DNA of 64,000 nucleotides. Origin: Pseudomonas sp. SLFW. GTDB taxonomy: Bacteria > Pseudomonadota > Gammaproteobacteria > Pseudomonadales > Pseudomonadaceae. Shown here one piece after another: positions 14,697 to 23,384 of this stretch; positions within the stretch are counted from its first letter, which is position 1, and each line of letters starts with the position of its first letter. The notes under the pieces were generated by a model. The model searched no databases and had not been told where the DNA came from. It saw only the letters and a list, made by a program, of their open reading frames with translations. Made by a program: the position numbers and the translations under genes. The stretch spans positions 62,001 through 126,000 of the forward strand of contig NZ_JAAAKW010000003.1 in the NCBI RefSeq assembly GCF_009905615.1, written 5' to 3'.

Positions 14697-16643
14697 ATGG
14701 ACTTTTCAGCGTTATTTTCACAGTTACTCAACGGCCTGGCCGAAGCGTCGTCGCTGTTTCTGGTGGCGGCGGGGTTGTCGCTGATTTTTGGCGTGACCCG
14801 CATCGTCAACTTCGCCCATGGCTCGTTCTACATGCTCGGGCTTTACATCGCCTATTCCATCGTCGAACACCTGATGGGATCGATGGGCGCGGCCGGGTTC
14901 TGGCTCGGTTTGGCGCTGGCGGCGATTTCCGTGGGCCTGATTGGCGCCGTGGTGGAAATCGTTCTGCTGCGCCGCATCTATAAGGCGCCGGAGCTGTTCC
15001 AGTTATTGGCCACATTCGCCTTGGTGCTGGTCATCAACGACGCGGTGCTCGGCTATTGGGGCGCGGAAGAACTGCTGGGCCGTCGCGCACCGGGGTTGTC
15101 CGGCTCCATCGACATTCTGGGGCGTCAGTTCCCCACCTATAACTTTTTCCTGATCGCCATCGGGCCGCTCGTGCTCGGTCTGGTGTGGCTGTTGTTGGTA
15201 CGCACCCGCTGGGGGGTGCTGGTCCGCGCCGCCACCCAGGACCGGGAAATGCTCGGCGCCCTCGGCGTCAATCAGGCGTGGCTGTTTACCAGCGTCTTCG
15301 CGTTGGGCGCGATGCTGGCGGGGCTCGGCGGCGCGGTGCAGTTGCCCCGCGAACCGGCCAGCCTTTCCCTCGATTTGCGCACCATCGGCGAGGCCTTCGT
15401 CATCGTGGTGGTGGGTGGCATGGGGTCGTTGCCGGGGGCTTATGTCGCGGCCCTGCTGATCGCCGAAATCAAGGCGCTGTGCATCGGCTTGGGGTCGGTC
15501 ACCCTGTTCGGCATCAGCGTGTCGTTTTCCAAGCTCACGCTGGTCATCGAATTCCTGGTGATGGCCGTGGTGCTGGTGATCCGGCCGTGGGGTTTGATGG
15601 GCAAACCACAAGCCACCAGCCGCAATTCGGCGCCGGTGGAAGCCCCGATGCGACCGGGTTCGACCTCGTTCAAATGGCTGGTCGGCGTGGTGTTGCTGGT
15701 ATTGGCCGTGCTGCCGCTGCTTTCGACCTGGCTGCCTTATGCCAGCGTGCTGACTCAAGATGTGTTAGTGACCGTGCTGTTCGCCGTCAGCCTGCACTTC
15801 ATCATGGGCCCCGGTGGCATGCACTCGTTCGGCCATGCCGCGTACTTCGGGCTGGGAGCGTACGGCGCGGCGATTCTGTTCAAGGTACTGACGATGCCCA
15901 TGCCGATGGCCTTTGCTTTCGCGCCGCTGGTGGCGGGGTTGGGCGCGTTCGTCTTCGGCTGGTTCTGCGTGCGCTTGTCGGGGGTGTACCTGGCGATGCT
16001 GACGCTGGCGTTCTCGCAGATCGTCTGGTCGGTGGTGTTCCAGTGGGAGGACGTCACCGGCGGCTCTAACGGCATCACCGGCATCTGGCCGTCGGCCTGG
16101 CTCGACGGCACGCGCTATTACTACCTGACGCTGATTCTGGTGGCGGTGAGTATTTTTCTGGTCAGACGCATCCTGTTCGCGCCGTTCGGCTACAGCCTGC
16201 GGGCGGCGCGGGATTCAGCCTTGCGCGCCGACGCCATCGGCATCGACGTCAAACGCGTGCAATGGCTGGCGTTCGTCCTCGCCGGGGTGTTCGCCGGGCT
16301 GGCGGGCACGCTGTACATCTTCTCCAAAGGCAGCATCTCGCCGGACGCCATGGCGGTCGGCAAGTCCGTGGACGGGCTGGTGATGGTCCTGCTCGGCGGC
16401 ATTCAGAACCTGCTGGGTCCGGTGGTCGGGGCCAGTGTTTTCAGCGTCTTGCAGGACTCGATCATGCGCGCCACCGACTACTGGCGGGCGGTGTTCGGCG
16501 GCGTGATCCTGCTGCTGGTACTGGTCTTTCCGCAGGGCATCGCCGGGTTCTTTCAACAAGTGGGTGGGTGGTGGCACGCGTGGCGATCCCGGTCGCCTGC
16601 GCATGAGGTAAGCGTTACTACGGTGATGGAGAAACAGGCATGA
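14697..16643 (+). CDS. Fused LivH-LivM ABC permease
   Basis: This is one 648-residue membrane protein carrying both branched-chain-type permease halves, which are normally separate. Residues 1-300 are LivH-like (LSLIFGVTRIVNFAHGSFYMLG; the GALGVN coupling region; GGMGSLPGAYVAALLI). A hydrophilic linker of about 30 residues (MGKPQATSRNSAPVEAPMRPG) joins residues 355-640, which are LivM-like (MHSFGHAAYFGLGAYGAA; SLRAARDSALRADAIGID; GGIQNLLGPVVGA). The start was placed at MDFSALF, after a GAGGG site; the upstream in-frame codons overlap the stem-loop region. It overlaps the ATPase gene by ATGA. Confidence 0.92.
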   Translation: MDFSALFSQLLNGLAEASSLFLVAAGLSLIFGVTRIVNFAHGSFYMLGLYIAYSIVEHLMGSMGAAGFWLGLALAAISVGLIGAVVEIVLLRRIYKAPELFQLLATFALVLVINDAVLGYWGAEELLGRRAPGLSGSIDILGRQFPTYNFFLIAIGPLVLGLVWLLLVRTRWGVLVRAATQDREMLGALGVNQAWLFTSVFALGAMLAGLGGAVQLPREPASLSLDLRTIGEAFVIVVVGGMGSLPGAYVAALLIAEIKALCIGLGSVTLFGISVSFSKLTLVIEFLVMAVVLVIRPWGLMGKPQATSRNSAPVEAPMRPGSTSFKWLVGVVLLVLAVLPLLSTWLPYASVLTQDVLVTVLFAVSLHFIMGPGGMHSFGHAAYFGLGAYGAAILFKVLTMPMPMAFAFAPLVAGLGAFVFGWFCVRLSGVYLAMLTLAFSQIVWSVVFQWEDVTGGSNGITGIWPSAWLDGTRYYYLTLILVAVSIFLVRRILFAPFGYSLRAARDSALRADAIGIDVKRVQWLAFVLAGVFAGLAGTLYIFSKGSISPDAMAVGKSVDGLVMVLLGGIQNLLGPVVGASVFSVLQDSIMRATDYWRAVFGGVILLLVLVFPQGIAGFFQQVGGWWHAWRSRSPAHEVSVTTVMEKQA

Positions 16644-17422
16644 CCCTTCTGCAAGTACGTGATTTGAACAAGTCCTTCGGCGGCGTCCGTGCCGTTGACG
16701 GCATCAACTTCGACCTGCACGAAGGCGAGCTATTGGCCTTGATCGGCCCCAACGGCGCAGGCAAATCGACCACCTTCAACATGGTCGGCGGCCAGCTCAA
16801 GGCCTCGGGCGGTTCGATCCGTCTGCTGGGGCAGGAACTGGTGGGCAAACGCCCGCGCGACATCTGCCGTATGCAGGTGGGCCGCACCTTCCAGATCGCC
16901 GAAACCTTCGCCTCCCTGACCGTGGTGGAAAACGTGCAGATGGCGTTGCTTTCCCATCACGGCAAAGGCTTTTCGTTGTTCACCTCGGCGCGCAAACAGT
17001 ACCGCGAAGAGGCCATGGACCTGCTCGCTCAGGTCGGCATGCAGCGGCACGCCGAACGTCCGTGCAGCGAACTCGCGTACGGCGACGTCAAGCGGGTGGA
17101 ACTGGCAATGGGGTTGGCCAACGACCCGAAACTGCTGCTGATGGACGAACCCACGGCGGGGATGGGGCCGGAAGAACGCAACGACCTGATGGCGCTGACC
17201 AAGCGGCTGGTGGTGGAGCGCAAGATGGCCGTGCTCTTCACCGAGCACAGCATGGACGTGGTCTTCGCCTACGCCGACCGGATGATCGTGCTGGCCCGTG
17301 GGCGTTTGATTGCCGAGGGTGACGCGCAGTACATCCGCAATCACCCCAAGGTGCAGGAAGTGTATTTCGGCACCGGCAAGACGTTCGAAAACGAAATCGC
17401 TCAGTCGCAGGTGCAGGTATGA
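16640..17422 (+). CDS. livG: ABC importer ATPase, LivG-like
   Basis: This is a 260-residue ATP-binding subunit of the branched-chain-type importer. Walker A is GPNGAGKST (residues 34-42), and the signature region is CSELAYGDVKRVELAMGLANDPKLLLMDEPTAGM with the Walker B aspartate and glutamate. The signature is SELAYGD rather than LSGGQ, as is common in LivG. ATGA overlaps connect it to the permease upstream and to LivF downstream. Confidence 0.92.
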   Translation: MTLLQVRDLNKSFGGVRAVDGINFDLHEGELLALIGPNGAGKSTTFNMVGGQLKASGGSIRLLGQELVGKRPRDICRMQVGRTFQIAETFASLTVVENVQMALLSHHGKGFSLFTSARKQYREEAMDLLAQVGMQRHAERPCSELAYGDVKRVELAMGLANDPKLLLMDEPTAGMGPEERNDLMALTKRLVVERKMAVLFTEHSMDVVFAYADRMIVLARGRLIAEGDAQYIRNHPKVQEVYFGTGKTFENEIAQSQVQV

Positions 17423-18189
17423 ACGCAGTGCTGTCCTCGCAACGTCCGGAGTCCGCTTCAGTCGGTGAGTCCCTCCTGGAAGTCACCGGCCTCAACGCTT
17501 GGTATGGGGCCGCTCAGGTGCTGTACGACCTGAATCTCAACGTCAAACGCGGCGAAGTCGTGGCCCTGATGGGGCGCAATGGCGCAGGCAAGTCCACCAC
17601 GTTCAAGGCATTGATGGGCATGCTGGCGCGGCGTCAGGGTGGCATTCACTTCATGGGCCAGGACATCTCGGCCCTGGCGCCGTTCGAGCGGGCGCGGCTG
17701 GGGCTGGGGTTCGTCCCTGAAGACCGGCGCGTGTTCACTCACCTGACCGTGACCGAGAACCTGGAAGTGGGGCGTCAGTCCAACCGGCATTGGCCGGACG
17801 GCACCGAGGCGCTGAACTGGACGCCTCAGCAACTGTTCGAGTTCTTTCCCAACCTCGGCGCCATGCAGGACCGGCCAGGCGGGCAAATGAGTGGCGGCGA
17901 ACAGCAGATGCTGACCGTGGCGCGCACGCTGATGGGCAATCCGTTTCTGATCCTGCTGGATGAGCCGTCAGAAGGGGTCGCGCCGGTGATTGTCGAGCAG
18001 ATGGCGCACATGATCCTGGCGTTGAAAGCCAAAGGCGCGAGCATTCTGTTGTCCGAGCAAAATTTGCACTTTGCCGGGCTGGTGTCGGACCGGGCCTACG
18101 TGCTGGAAAAGGGACTGGTGCGCTACGAGGGCAGCATGGCGGAACTGGCGGCGAACGAGGCGGTGCGCAAGGCCTACCTGACGATGTAG
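17419..18189 (+). CDS. livF: ABC importer ATPase, LivF-like
   Basis: This is the second ATPase of the importer, 256 residues. Walker A is GRNGAGKST, the signature is MSGGEQQMLTVARTLMGNP, and Walker B is FLILLDEPSEGVAP. FVPEDRRVF is the LivF-type Q-loop region. It is the last gene of the operator-controlled operon. The importer thus has one binding protein, one fused permease and two ATPases. Confidence 0.92.
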   Translation: MNAVLSSQRPESASVGESLLEVTGLNAWYGAAQVLYDLNLNVKRGEVVALMGRNGAGKSTTFKALMGMLARRQGGIHFMGQDISALAPFERARLGLGFVPEDRRVFTHLTVTENLEVGRQSNRHWPDGTEALNWTPQQLFEFFPNLGAMQDRPGGQMSGGEQQMLTVARTLMGNPFLILLDEPSEGVAPVIVEQMAHMILALKAKGASILLSEQNLHFAGLVSDRAYVLEKGLVRYEGSMAELAANEAVRKAYLTM

Positions 18190-18252
18190 CCGGGGAGCGG
18201 GGCAGGCCGCCGTGATATTCTCGCGGCTTGTCTGTCCTGTCTGTGGTTCCCC

Positions 18253-18558
18253 ATGAAATACATCCATCAGCGCGAGCACCTCAATGAAGGTGACATCGTG
18301 GTCATCGAGTCGTCGGGCGTGTGCAACATCCGCCTCATGAGCGACGCGAACTTTCGCAGCTTCAAGAACGGCGGCCGGCACACCTACCATGGTGGCGCGT
18401 TCGACCGCTTCCCGGCGAAAATCGTCGTGCCGAGCAGCGGGTTCTGGAACATCACGCTGGACACCGTGACCAGACGGGCAATCAGCGTGACGCGCAAACC
18501 CAACATCAAGCATTCGATCAAGATTGTCAGGCGGTCCGGGGGAGGGTTGCCTCGGTAA
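18253..18558 (+). CDS. DUF1883 family protein
   Basis: This is a small soluble protein of 101 residues belonging, by its overall pattern, to DUF1883 (starting KYIHQREHLNEGDIVVIES and containing YHGGAF...PAKIVVPSSGFWNITLD). These proteins are beta-rich with unknown role. There is no signal peptide or membrane helix. It follows livF by 63 bases on the same strand and may or may not belong to that transcript. A degenerate REP pair follows. Confidence 0.75.
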   Translation: MKYIHQREHLNEGDIVVIESSGVCNIRLMSDANFRSFKNGGRHTYHGGAFDRFPAKIVVPSSGFWNITLDTVTRRAISVTRKPNIKHSIKIVRRSGGGLPR

Positions 18559-18611
18559 GCGTTGTCTTCCACAAGGGTGGTGGCGCGGCAATGTCTACGG
18601 TCCGACGCTGT

Positions 18612-18812
18612 CCCTGTGGGAGCTGCCGGAGCTGTGCGACGGCCGCGAAAGCGGTGTATCAGGCAACACATCTTCCACTGATCCACCGCTGTCGCTGCCG
18701 TCGTACCTCCGGCGTCTCCCACGAGGGCGGTGGCGTGTCGAGAATCAGGCCTGACGCAGAATCTGTAGGAGCTGCCGGAGCTGTGCGACGGCCGCGAAAG
18801 CGGTGGGTCAGA
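18612..18812. repeat. REP-type repeats, 'GGAGCTGCCGGAGC' family
   Basis: Two near-identical direct copies of a GGAGCTGCCGGAGCTGTGCG-type unit with a CGGCCGCGAAAGCGGTG 3' part lie at about 18618-18655 and 18768-18806. A third, inverted relative lies between them (about 18677-18722). They occupy the 280-base gap between the DUF1883 gene and the convergent TauA-like gene; nothing coding is seen there. Related units occur at 23250 and 54866. Confidence 0.75.
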
Positions 18813-18838
18813 CGCAGATGTGTGGTTTGACACACCCA

Positions 18839-19825
18839 CTATTTGGCAATGAACTGCTCACTCACATACGCCGAATAATCCGGCAGTACGCTTTCAATCT
18901 TCCCCTGATCCTTCAAAAACTCCGCCGTCTTGGCAATCGCGGTCACGGTTCCGCCACCCAACAAACCAGGCGATTTCTGTTCTGCCGCTGTGGGGAAATG
19001 CGAGCCGTCCAGCAGCTCAGGCACGTCCGCTGCATTGGCACCCGTGAACCGCGCAATGGTCTTGACCGGCGTTGAGTCGGCCGTCCACTCGCTACGATGG
19101 GCCGTGTAATCCGCAATGGCGGCCAGACTGACCTTGGCAAAACCAGCGACGACGTCCGGGTGCTTCTCGGCAAAATCCTTGCGGGCGACCCAGACTTCAA
19201 ACGTCGGCGAACCCCACTGCGACACTTGCCCGGCGTCGGTCAGAATCTTGCCCGTCTTGCGGATTTCCCCCAACGCAGGTGACCACGTGAACGCGCCATC
19301 AATGTCGCCACGTTTCCACGCTGCCGTGATCTGCAATGGGGTCAGGTTGAGGATCGTCACTTTCTTCGGATCGATGTTCCAGTGTTTTAGCGCACCCAAC
19401 AGGCTGTAATGCGAGGTGGACACGAACGGCACGGCGATTTTCTTGCCGATCAGGTCTTCCGGCTTGTCGATGCCACTGCCATTACGCACCACCAGCGCTT
19501 CGGAACTTTGAATCTGCGAGGTGACGATGAACGCCACCAACGGCACTTTTCTCGACGCCGCCGCTGCCAGCGGACTCGACCCCAAATTGCCGATCTGCAC
19601 GTCACCCGAGGCCATCGCCGCAATCACCGCAGGGCCTGCATCGAACTGGCGCCAGTCGATTTTCTGGCCGATGGCTTTTTCGTACTCACCGTCGGCGATG
19701 GCGCGCTTCACCGGGTCGATGCCGGTGATGTAGCCGAACGTGAGGTCAGCGGCCTGGGCGGCCATTGAGAACGCAAACACGCTCAATCCCAGAGAGAAAG
19801 GGGCCGTCCAATGTGTCTTGATCAT
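18839..19825 (-). CDS. Taurine/sulfonate-type ABC substrate-binding protein, TauA-like
   Basis: This is a periplasmic binding protein of 328 residues. A Sec signal (about 1-25, ending SMAAQA) precedes ADLTFGYITGIDPVKRAIADG, and the lobe motifs ASGDVQIGNLGSSPLAAA and FTWSPALGEI are typical of TauA. The start MIKTHW is chosen over a frame 32 residues longer that has no signal. No tauB or tauC is adjacent: the gene is convergent with DUF1883 on one side and divergent from an amino-acid-type importer on the other, so it is an orphan receptor. It shares a promoter element with the SsuA-like gene at 26808. Confidence 0.88.
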   Translation of the reverse strand: MIKTHWTAPFSLGLSVFAFSMAAQAADLTFGYITGIDPVKRAIADGEYEKAIGQKIDWRQFDAGPAVIAAMASGDVQIGNLGSSPLAAAASRKVPLVAFIVTSQIQSSEALVVRNGSGIDKPEDLIGKKIAVPFVSTSHYSLLGALKHWNIDPKKVTILNLTPLQITAAWKRGDIDGAFTWSPALGEIRKTGKILTDAGQVSQWGSPTFEVWVARKDFAEKHPDVVAGFAKVSLAAIADYTAHRSEWTADSTPVKTIARFTGANAADVPELLDGSHFPTAAEQKSPGLLGGGTVTAIAKTAEFLKDQGKIESVLPDYSAYVSEQFIAK

Positions 19826-19888
19826 GGGGGTCGATGCCTTGGTTAAAAGTTGGCGCCGGTCACAGCGAACGGCGGTCAGGCATGGAGC

Positions 19889-19936
19889 ATAAGGTTCTAT
19901 GAATTTTGTTTTAAATATCATTTTGGCATTAGCTTA
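19889..19936 (-). promoter_or_regulatory. 48-bp conserved promoter element, copy A (TauA-like gene)
   Basis: A 48-base block, read on the gene strand from TAAGCTAAT to AGAACCTTAT, matches the block upstream of the SsuA-like gene at about 35 of 48 positions without gaps by hand alignment. In both cases the proximal edge is 64 bases from the start codon. This fits a shared sulfur-starvation activator such as CysB, which is a guess from the gene content. Apart from a sigma-54-like site at 20177, the remaining 19937-20307 shows nothing coding. Confidence 0.65.
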
Positions 19937-20176
19937 GGCGTATCTGCTGGTCGAATCATACGCTTTTCATGGCGCCATTGAGGCGGTCGGCTTGTGACGT
20001 GCAACGGCTATAGATGGCGCGAAGTTCGCATCATGCGATCGATCGACGTTTCAAACATGAAAGACGGCTCGCCTGCTGTTGCGCCAGCAACACCGACCGA
20101 ACAAAAATGCCTTAAAACAAACAGTTACATCGGTCATTCGACGCCTGCAAGCCTTGAAAACGGCGCCGATGACGCA

Positions 20177-20192
20177 TGGCACAAAGCCTGCA
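20177..20192 (+). promoter_or_regulatory. Putative sigma-54 promoter of an amino-acid importer operon
   Basis: TGGCACAAAGCCTGCA has the -24 GG and -12 GC in register and lies 115 bases before the first permease ATG. Amino-acid importers of pseudomonads are often sigma-54 dependent, so this is plausible, but no activator gene is nearby. Confidence 0.45.
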
Positions 20193-20307
20193 ATCCCCTG
20201 AATCCATCCCGCGATGCGCTGTCCGGCGCGTTGTGTCCGATCGTTCAGGAGTGTCCGTTGTTGTCTTTCCCTGCGTCCTGGGGCTGCCTGCCCCCGCGTG
20301 AATCGCC

Positions 20308-20973
20308 ATGAGTTTCGATGTCGATTTTGCGCTGTCCACCTTGCCCGCGTTTCTGGTCGCGGTGGGGGTCACCCTGCAAGTCGGGTTGATCGCCATCGCC
20401 ACCTCGTTGTGCGTCGCCTTGATCAACGCTGCCATCGCCGTGTTTGAAGTGCCCGTGCTGCAACGCTTGGTGCGCTGGTACGTCGAACTGGCGCGGAACA
20501 CGCCGCTGTTGATTCAGCTGTTTTTCATCTACTTCGCGCTGCCGAGCATCGGCATCCGCATCTCCGGGTTTGCTTCGGCAATCATCGCCATGACCTTTCT
20601 CGGCGGGGCGTACCTCACGGAAATCCTGCGGGCCGGTGTCGCGGCGGTGCCCAAGGCGCAGATCGAATCGGGCCTGTCGATTGGCCTGTCGCGCTGGCAG
20701 TTGCTGCGGCATGTGATCCTGCCGCAAGCGGGCATCCTCAGCCTGCCCGCATTGTTCGCCAACTTCGTGTTCCTGCTCAAGGAAACCACCGTGGTCTCGG
20801 CGGTGGCGGTGCCCGAGATTCTGTACACCACCAAGAACTACATCGCGCTCTACTACAAGACCTACGAAATGCTCGCGGTCATGACCGGTCTGTGTGTGCT
20901 GCTGTTCGTGCCGCTGTCGCTGTTGCTGCGCGTGATCGAAAGGAGGCTCCAGCATGGCCAGTTCGGGTCTTGA
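20308..20973 (+). CDS. Amino-acid ABC permease (His/Glu/Gln/Arg/opine family), subunit 1
   Basis: This is a 221-residue inner-membrane protein with about five helices. The HEAA-type permease signature is ELARNTPLLIQLFFIYFALP, and the EAA loop is AQIESGLSIGLSRWQLLRHVILPQAG. It pairs with the next gene, which it overlaps by 20 bases, to make a heterodimeric channel. It is the first gene of a complete permease-permease-ATPase-receptor operon. The substrate is unknown. Confidence 0.9.
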   Translation: MSFDVDFALSTLPAFLVAVGVTLQVGLIAIATSLCVALINAAIAVFEVPVLQRLVRWYVELARNTPLLIQLFFIYFALPSIGIRISGFASAIIAMTFLGGAYLTEILRAGVAAVPKAQIESGLSIGLSRWQLLRHVILPQAGILSLPALFANFVFLLKETTVVSAVAVPEILYTTKNYIALYYKTYEMLAVMTGLCVLLFVPLSLLLRVIERRLQHGQFGS

Positions 20974-21613
20974 GTTGCTGTGGGTGTCGGCGCCGCAACT
21001 GCTGACGGGGATCGGTCGCACGCTGGGGATTTCCGCCTTGGCCATCGTGTTCAGCAGCGTCGGCGGCCTGGGGTATGGCGTGCTGCGCAATCTCGGCATT
21101 CGCTGGCTGGACACGATGCTGCTGATTTATCTGGAAGCGTTTCGGGCGATTCCGGTGCTGGTGTGGCTGTACCTGTTCTTCTTCGGCCTGCCGATTTTTT
21201 TCGGCTGGAGCATTCCGGGCTTCTGGTGCGCGGTGCTGGTGCTGTCCCTCTGGGGCATCAGCGAAACCGGCGAGGTGATTCGCGGCGCCTTGCGTTCGAT
21301 CCCCCGTGGCCAGCGCGAGGCCGGTCTGGCCATCGGTCTGGGTCTGCCCGGTTTGTATGGCCGGGTCTTGTTGCCCCAAGCCTTGCAGCGCATGACGCCG
21401 CCGATGATCAACGTGTTCACCCGCATCATCAAAACCAGCTCGCTGGCGGTGCTGATCGGCGTGGTCGATGTGATCAAGATCGGCCAGCAGATCATCGAGC
21501 GCACCTACGAATCGGTGCTGATATACGGCTTCCTGTTCCTGTTTTTCTTTCTCGTCTGCTACCCGTTGTCAGCCGCTTCCCGTGTGCTTGAGCGACGCTG
21601 GAGTCACTCATGA
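20954..21613 (+). CDS. Amino-acid ABC permease, subunit 2
   Basis: This is a 219-residue partner permease. It has the family pattern YLEAFRAIPVLVWLYLFFFGLP and the EAA loop QREAGLAIGLGLPGLYGRVLLPQALQRM, with helices at both ends. The start overlaps the preceding gene by 20 bases, and its stop overlaps the ATPase by ATGA, so the four genes are tightly coupled. Confidence 0.9.
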   Translation: MASSGLELLWVSAPQLLTGIGRTLGISALAIVFSSVGGLGYGVLRNLGIRWLDTMLLIYLEAFRAIPVLVWLYLFFFGLPIFFGWSIPGFWCAVLVLSLWGISETGEVIRGALRSIPRGQREAGLAIGLGLPGLYGRVLLPQALQRMTPPMINVFTRIIKTSSLAVLIGVVDVIKIGQQIIERTYESVLIYGFLFLFFFLVCYPLSAASRVLERRWSHS

Positions 21614-22371
21614 GTGCATTGATAGAGCTGTCCGGTTTCAGTAAACGTTTTGGCGATGTCCCGGTGTTGCAGGACGTCGATCTCCAGGTCAAAGAGGGCG
21701 AGGTGCTGGTCATTCTCGGCCCCAGCGGCTGTGGCAAAAGCACTTTGCTGCGTTGCCTGAACGGGCTCGAAGCGGGCCACGCCGGGCACTACCGTTTCAT
21801 CGGTCGTGAACTGGCGGCCAACACCGACTGGCGCCTCGTTCGCCAGCAGATCGGCATGGTGTTCCAGAGCTACCACCTGTTCCCGCACATGAGCGTGCTG
21901 GATAACATTTTGCTGGGCCCGGTCAACGTGCAGAAGCGCCCGAAGGCCGAGGCGCGGCAGCAAGCCGAAACGCTGTTGGCGCGGGTTGGCCTGCTGGACA
22001 AACGCGACGCCTTTCCCCGCGAGTTGTCCGGTGGCCAGCAGCAACGCATCGCCATCGTCCGTGCGTTGTGCATGAACCCCAAAGTCATGCTGTTTGACGA
22101 AGTGACCGCCGCCCTCGACCCAGAAATGGTCAAGGAAGTTCTGGAGGTGATTCTCGACCTCGCGCGCAGCGGCATGACCCTGTTAATCGTCACCCACGAA
22201 ATGGCCTTTGCCCGTGCGGTGGCGGATCGGGTCCTGTTCATGGACGGTGGCCGCATCGTCGAACAGGCCGACCCTGAAACCTTCTTCAGTTCCCCGCAGA
22301 CCGCACGCGCGCAGCAGTTTCTGGAGAAATTCTCCTACGTTGAAAATATGCCTAAAAGGAATGCATCGTGA
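21610..22371 (+). CDS. Amino-acid ABC importer ATPase (GlnQ/HisP type)
   Basis: This 253-residue ATPase has Walker A GPSGCGKST (residues 38-46), Q-loop QQIGMVFQSYHLFPHMSV, signature LSGGQQQRIAIVRALCMNP, Walker B VMLFDEVTAALDP and the switch His in LIVTHEMAFA. It powers the permease pair encoded just upstream and overlaps the receptor gene. Confidence 0.93.
   Translation: MSALIELSGFSKRFGDVPVLQDVDLQVKEGEVLVILGPSGCGKSTLLRCLNGLEAGHAGHYRFIGRELAANTDWRLVRQQIGMVFQSYHLFPHMSVLDNILLGPVNVQKRPKAEARQQAETLLARVGLLDKRDAFPRELSGGQQQRIAIVRALCMNPKVMLFDEVTAALDPEMVKEVLEVILDLARSGMTLLIVTHEMAFARAVADRVLFMDGGRIVEQADPETFFSSPQTARAQQFLEKFSYVENMPKRNAS
22354..22360 (+). promoter_or_regulatory. Shine-Dalgarno supporting a GTG start
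   Basis: AAAAGGA ends 7 bases before GTG 22368, inside the end of the ATPase gene. It supports the GTG as the true start of the receptor, whose signal peptide begins right there. Confidence 0.6.
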
Positions 22372-23201
22372 ACCTTAAAACTGCCCTCGTTTTCCCTCTG
22401 CTGGCCCTCGGTTTGTGGGGCAGCGTCGCTGCCCATGCCGAAGGGTATCTGGACAAGATCAAGGCCCGCGACAAGCTGGTCGTGGGCGTGTTCAGCGACA
22501 AACCGCCGTTCGGCTTCGTCAATGAGAAGGGTGACTATGTCGGTTTCGACACCGATCTGGGCCGCCGTTTCGCCAAGGATTTGCTGGGTGACGAAAAGAA
22601 AATCGAATTCGTGGTGGTCGAGCCCGCCAGCCGTATTCCTTTCCTGCAAAGCGACAAGGTTGACCTGATCCTGGCCAACATGACCGTGACCCCGGAGCGT
22701 GCCCAAGTCGTGGACTTCACCCACCCGAACCTGCGCGTGGCGGTGCAGGCGCTGGTGCCGGAGAAGAGCGACGTGAAGAGCCTTGATGACCTGGCGAAGA
22801 AGACCACCATCGTCACTACTGGCACCACGGCGGACATCTGGCTGACCAAAAACCACCCGGACTGGAAACTGCTGAAATTCGAGAAGAATTCCGAATCGCT
22901 GCAAGCCCTGGCCAACGGTCGCGGTGATGCCTACGCGCAGGACAATCTGGTGCTGTTCAGCTGGGCCAAGCAAAACCCCGGCTACCGCGTGCTGACCCAG
23001 AAACTGGGCGACGAAGCACCGATTGCACCGGCGGTGAAGAAAGGCAACGTCGAGCTGCGTGATTGGGTGAACACCGAACTCGCCACTCTGGGCAAGGAAA
23101 AATACCTGCTCAAGCTCTACGACCAGTATGTCCGCAGCCAACTGGCCGACGGCACCGACCCTGCGGCAGTGATCGTCGAAGGTGGGGACTGGAAGCCATA
23201 A
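22368..23201 (+). CDS. Amino-acid ABC substrate-binding protein (SBP_bac_3)
   Basis: This is a 277-residue periplasmic receptor. The signal peptide (about 1-24, ending SVAAHA) is followed by the SBP_bac_3 pattern KARDKLVVGVFSDKPPFGFVNEKGDYVGFDTDLGRRFA and DLILANMTVTPERAQVVDFTHPN. It starts with GTG in a GTGA overlap with the ATPase stop. It is last in its operon. Sulfur-uptake genes on both sides make a sulfur-containing amino acid possible, but the binding residues do not settle this. Confidence 0.9.
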   Translation: MNLKTALVFPLLALGLWGSVAAHAEGYLDKIKARDKLVVGVFSDKPPFGFVNEKGDYVGFDTDLGRRFAKDLLGDEKKIEFVVVEPASRIPFLQSDKVDLILANMTVTPERAQVVDFTHPNLRVAVQALVPEKSDVKSLDDLAKKTTIVTTGTTADIWLTKNHPDWKLLKFEKNSESLQALANGRGDAYAQDNLVLFSWAKQNPGYRVLTQKLGDEAPIAPAVKKGNVELRDWVNTELATLGKEKYLLKLYDQYVRSQLADGTDPAAVIVEGGDWKP

Positions 23202-23249
23202 GGTCGTTTCCAGCGCGTGGGCGGTGAGTCAGTGATGGATGAGGGGCTG

Positions 23250-23375
23250 ACCTACCGCTTTCGCCACTGTCGTAACCTCCAGAAGCGCCTACAGGATCTG
23301 CGTCGGGCACAGCGCCTCGATACGTCAAAGAACCTTGTGGGAGACGCCGGAGGTTACGACGGCAGCGAAGGCGTC
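23250..23375. repeat. Inverted REP pair between convergent operons
   Basis: A CGCTTTCGCCACTGTCGTAA-type unit (about 23254-23292) and its inverted counterpart GGAGACGCCGGAGGTTACGA (about 23340-23372) form a large imperfect hairpin in the gap between two converging transporter operons. It could serve as a bidirectional transcript end. It belongs to the same family as the units at 18612 and 54866. Confidence 0.65.
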
Positions 23376-23384
23376 GTCACGGGT

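Noticed and set aside
19994..20311. 105-codon open frame on the plus strand in the divergent gap
   Set aside because: No Shine-Dalgarno, no domain, low-complexity composition, and it overlaps the sigma-54-like site and the importer start.
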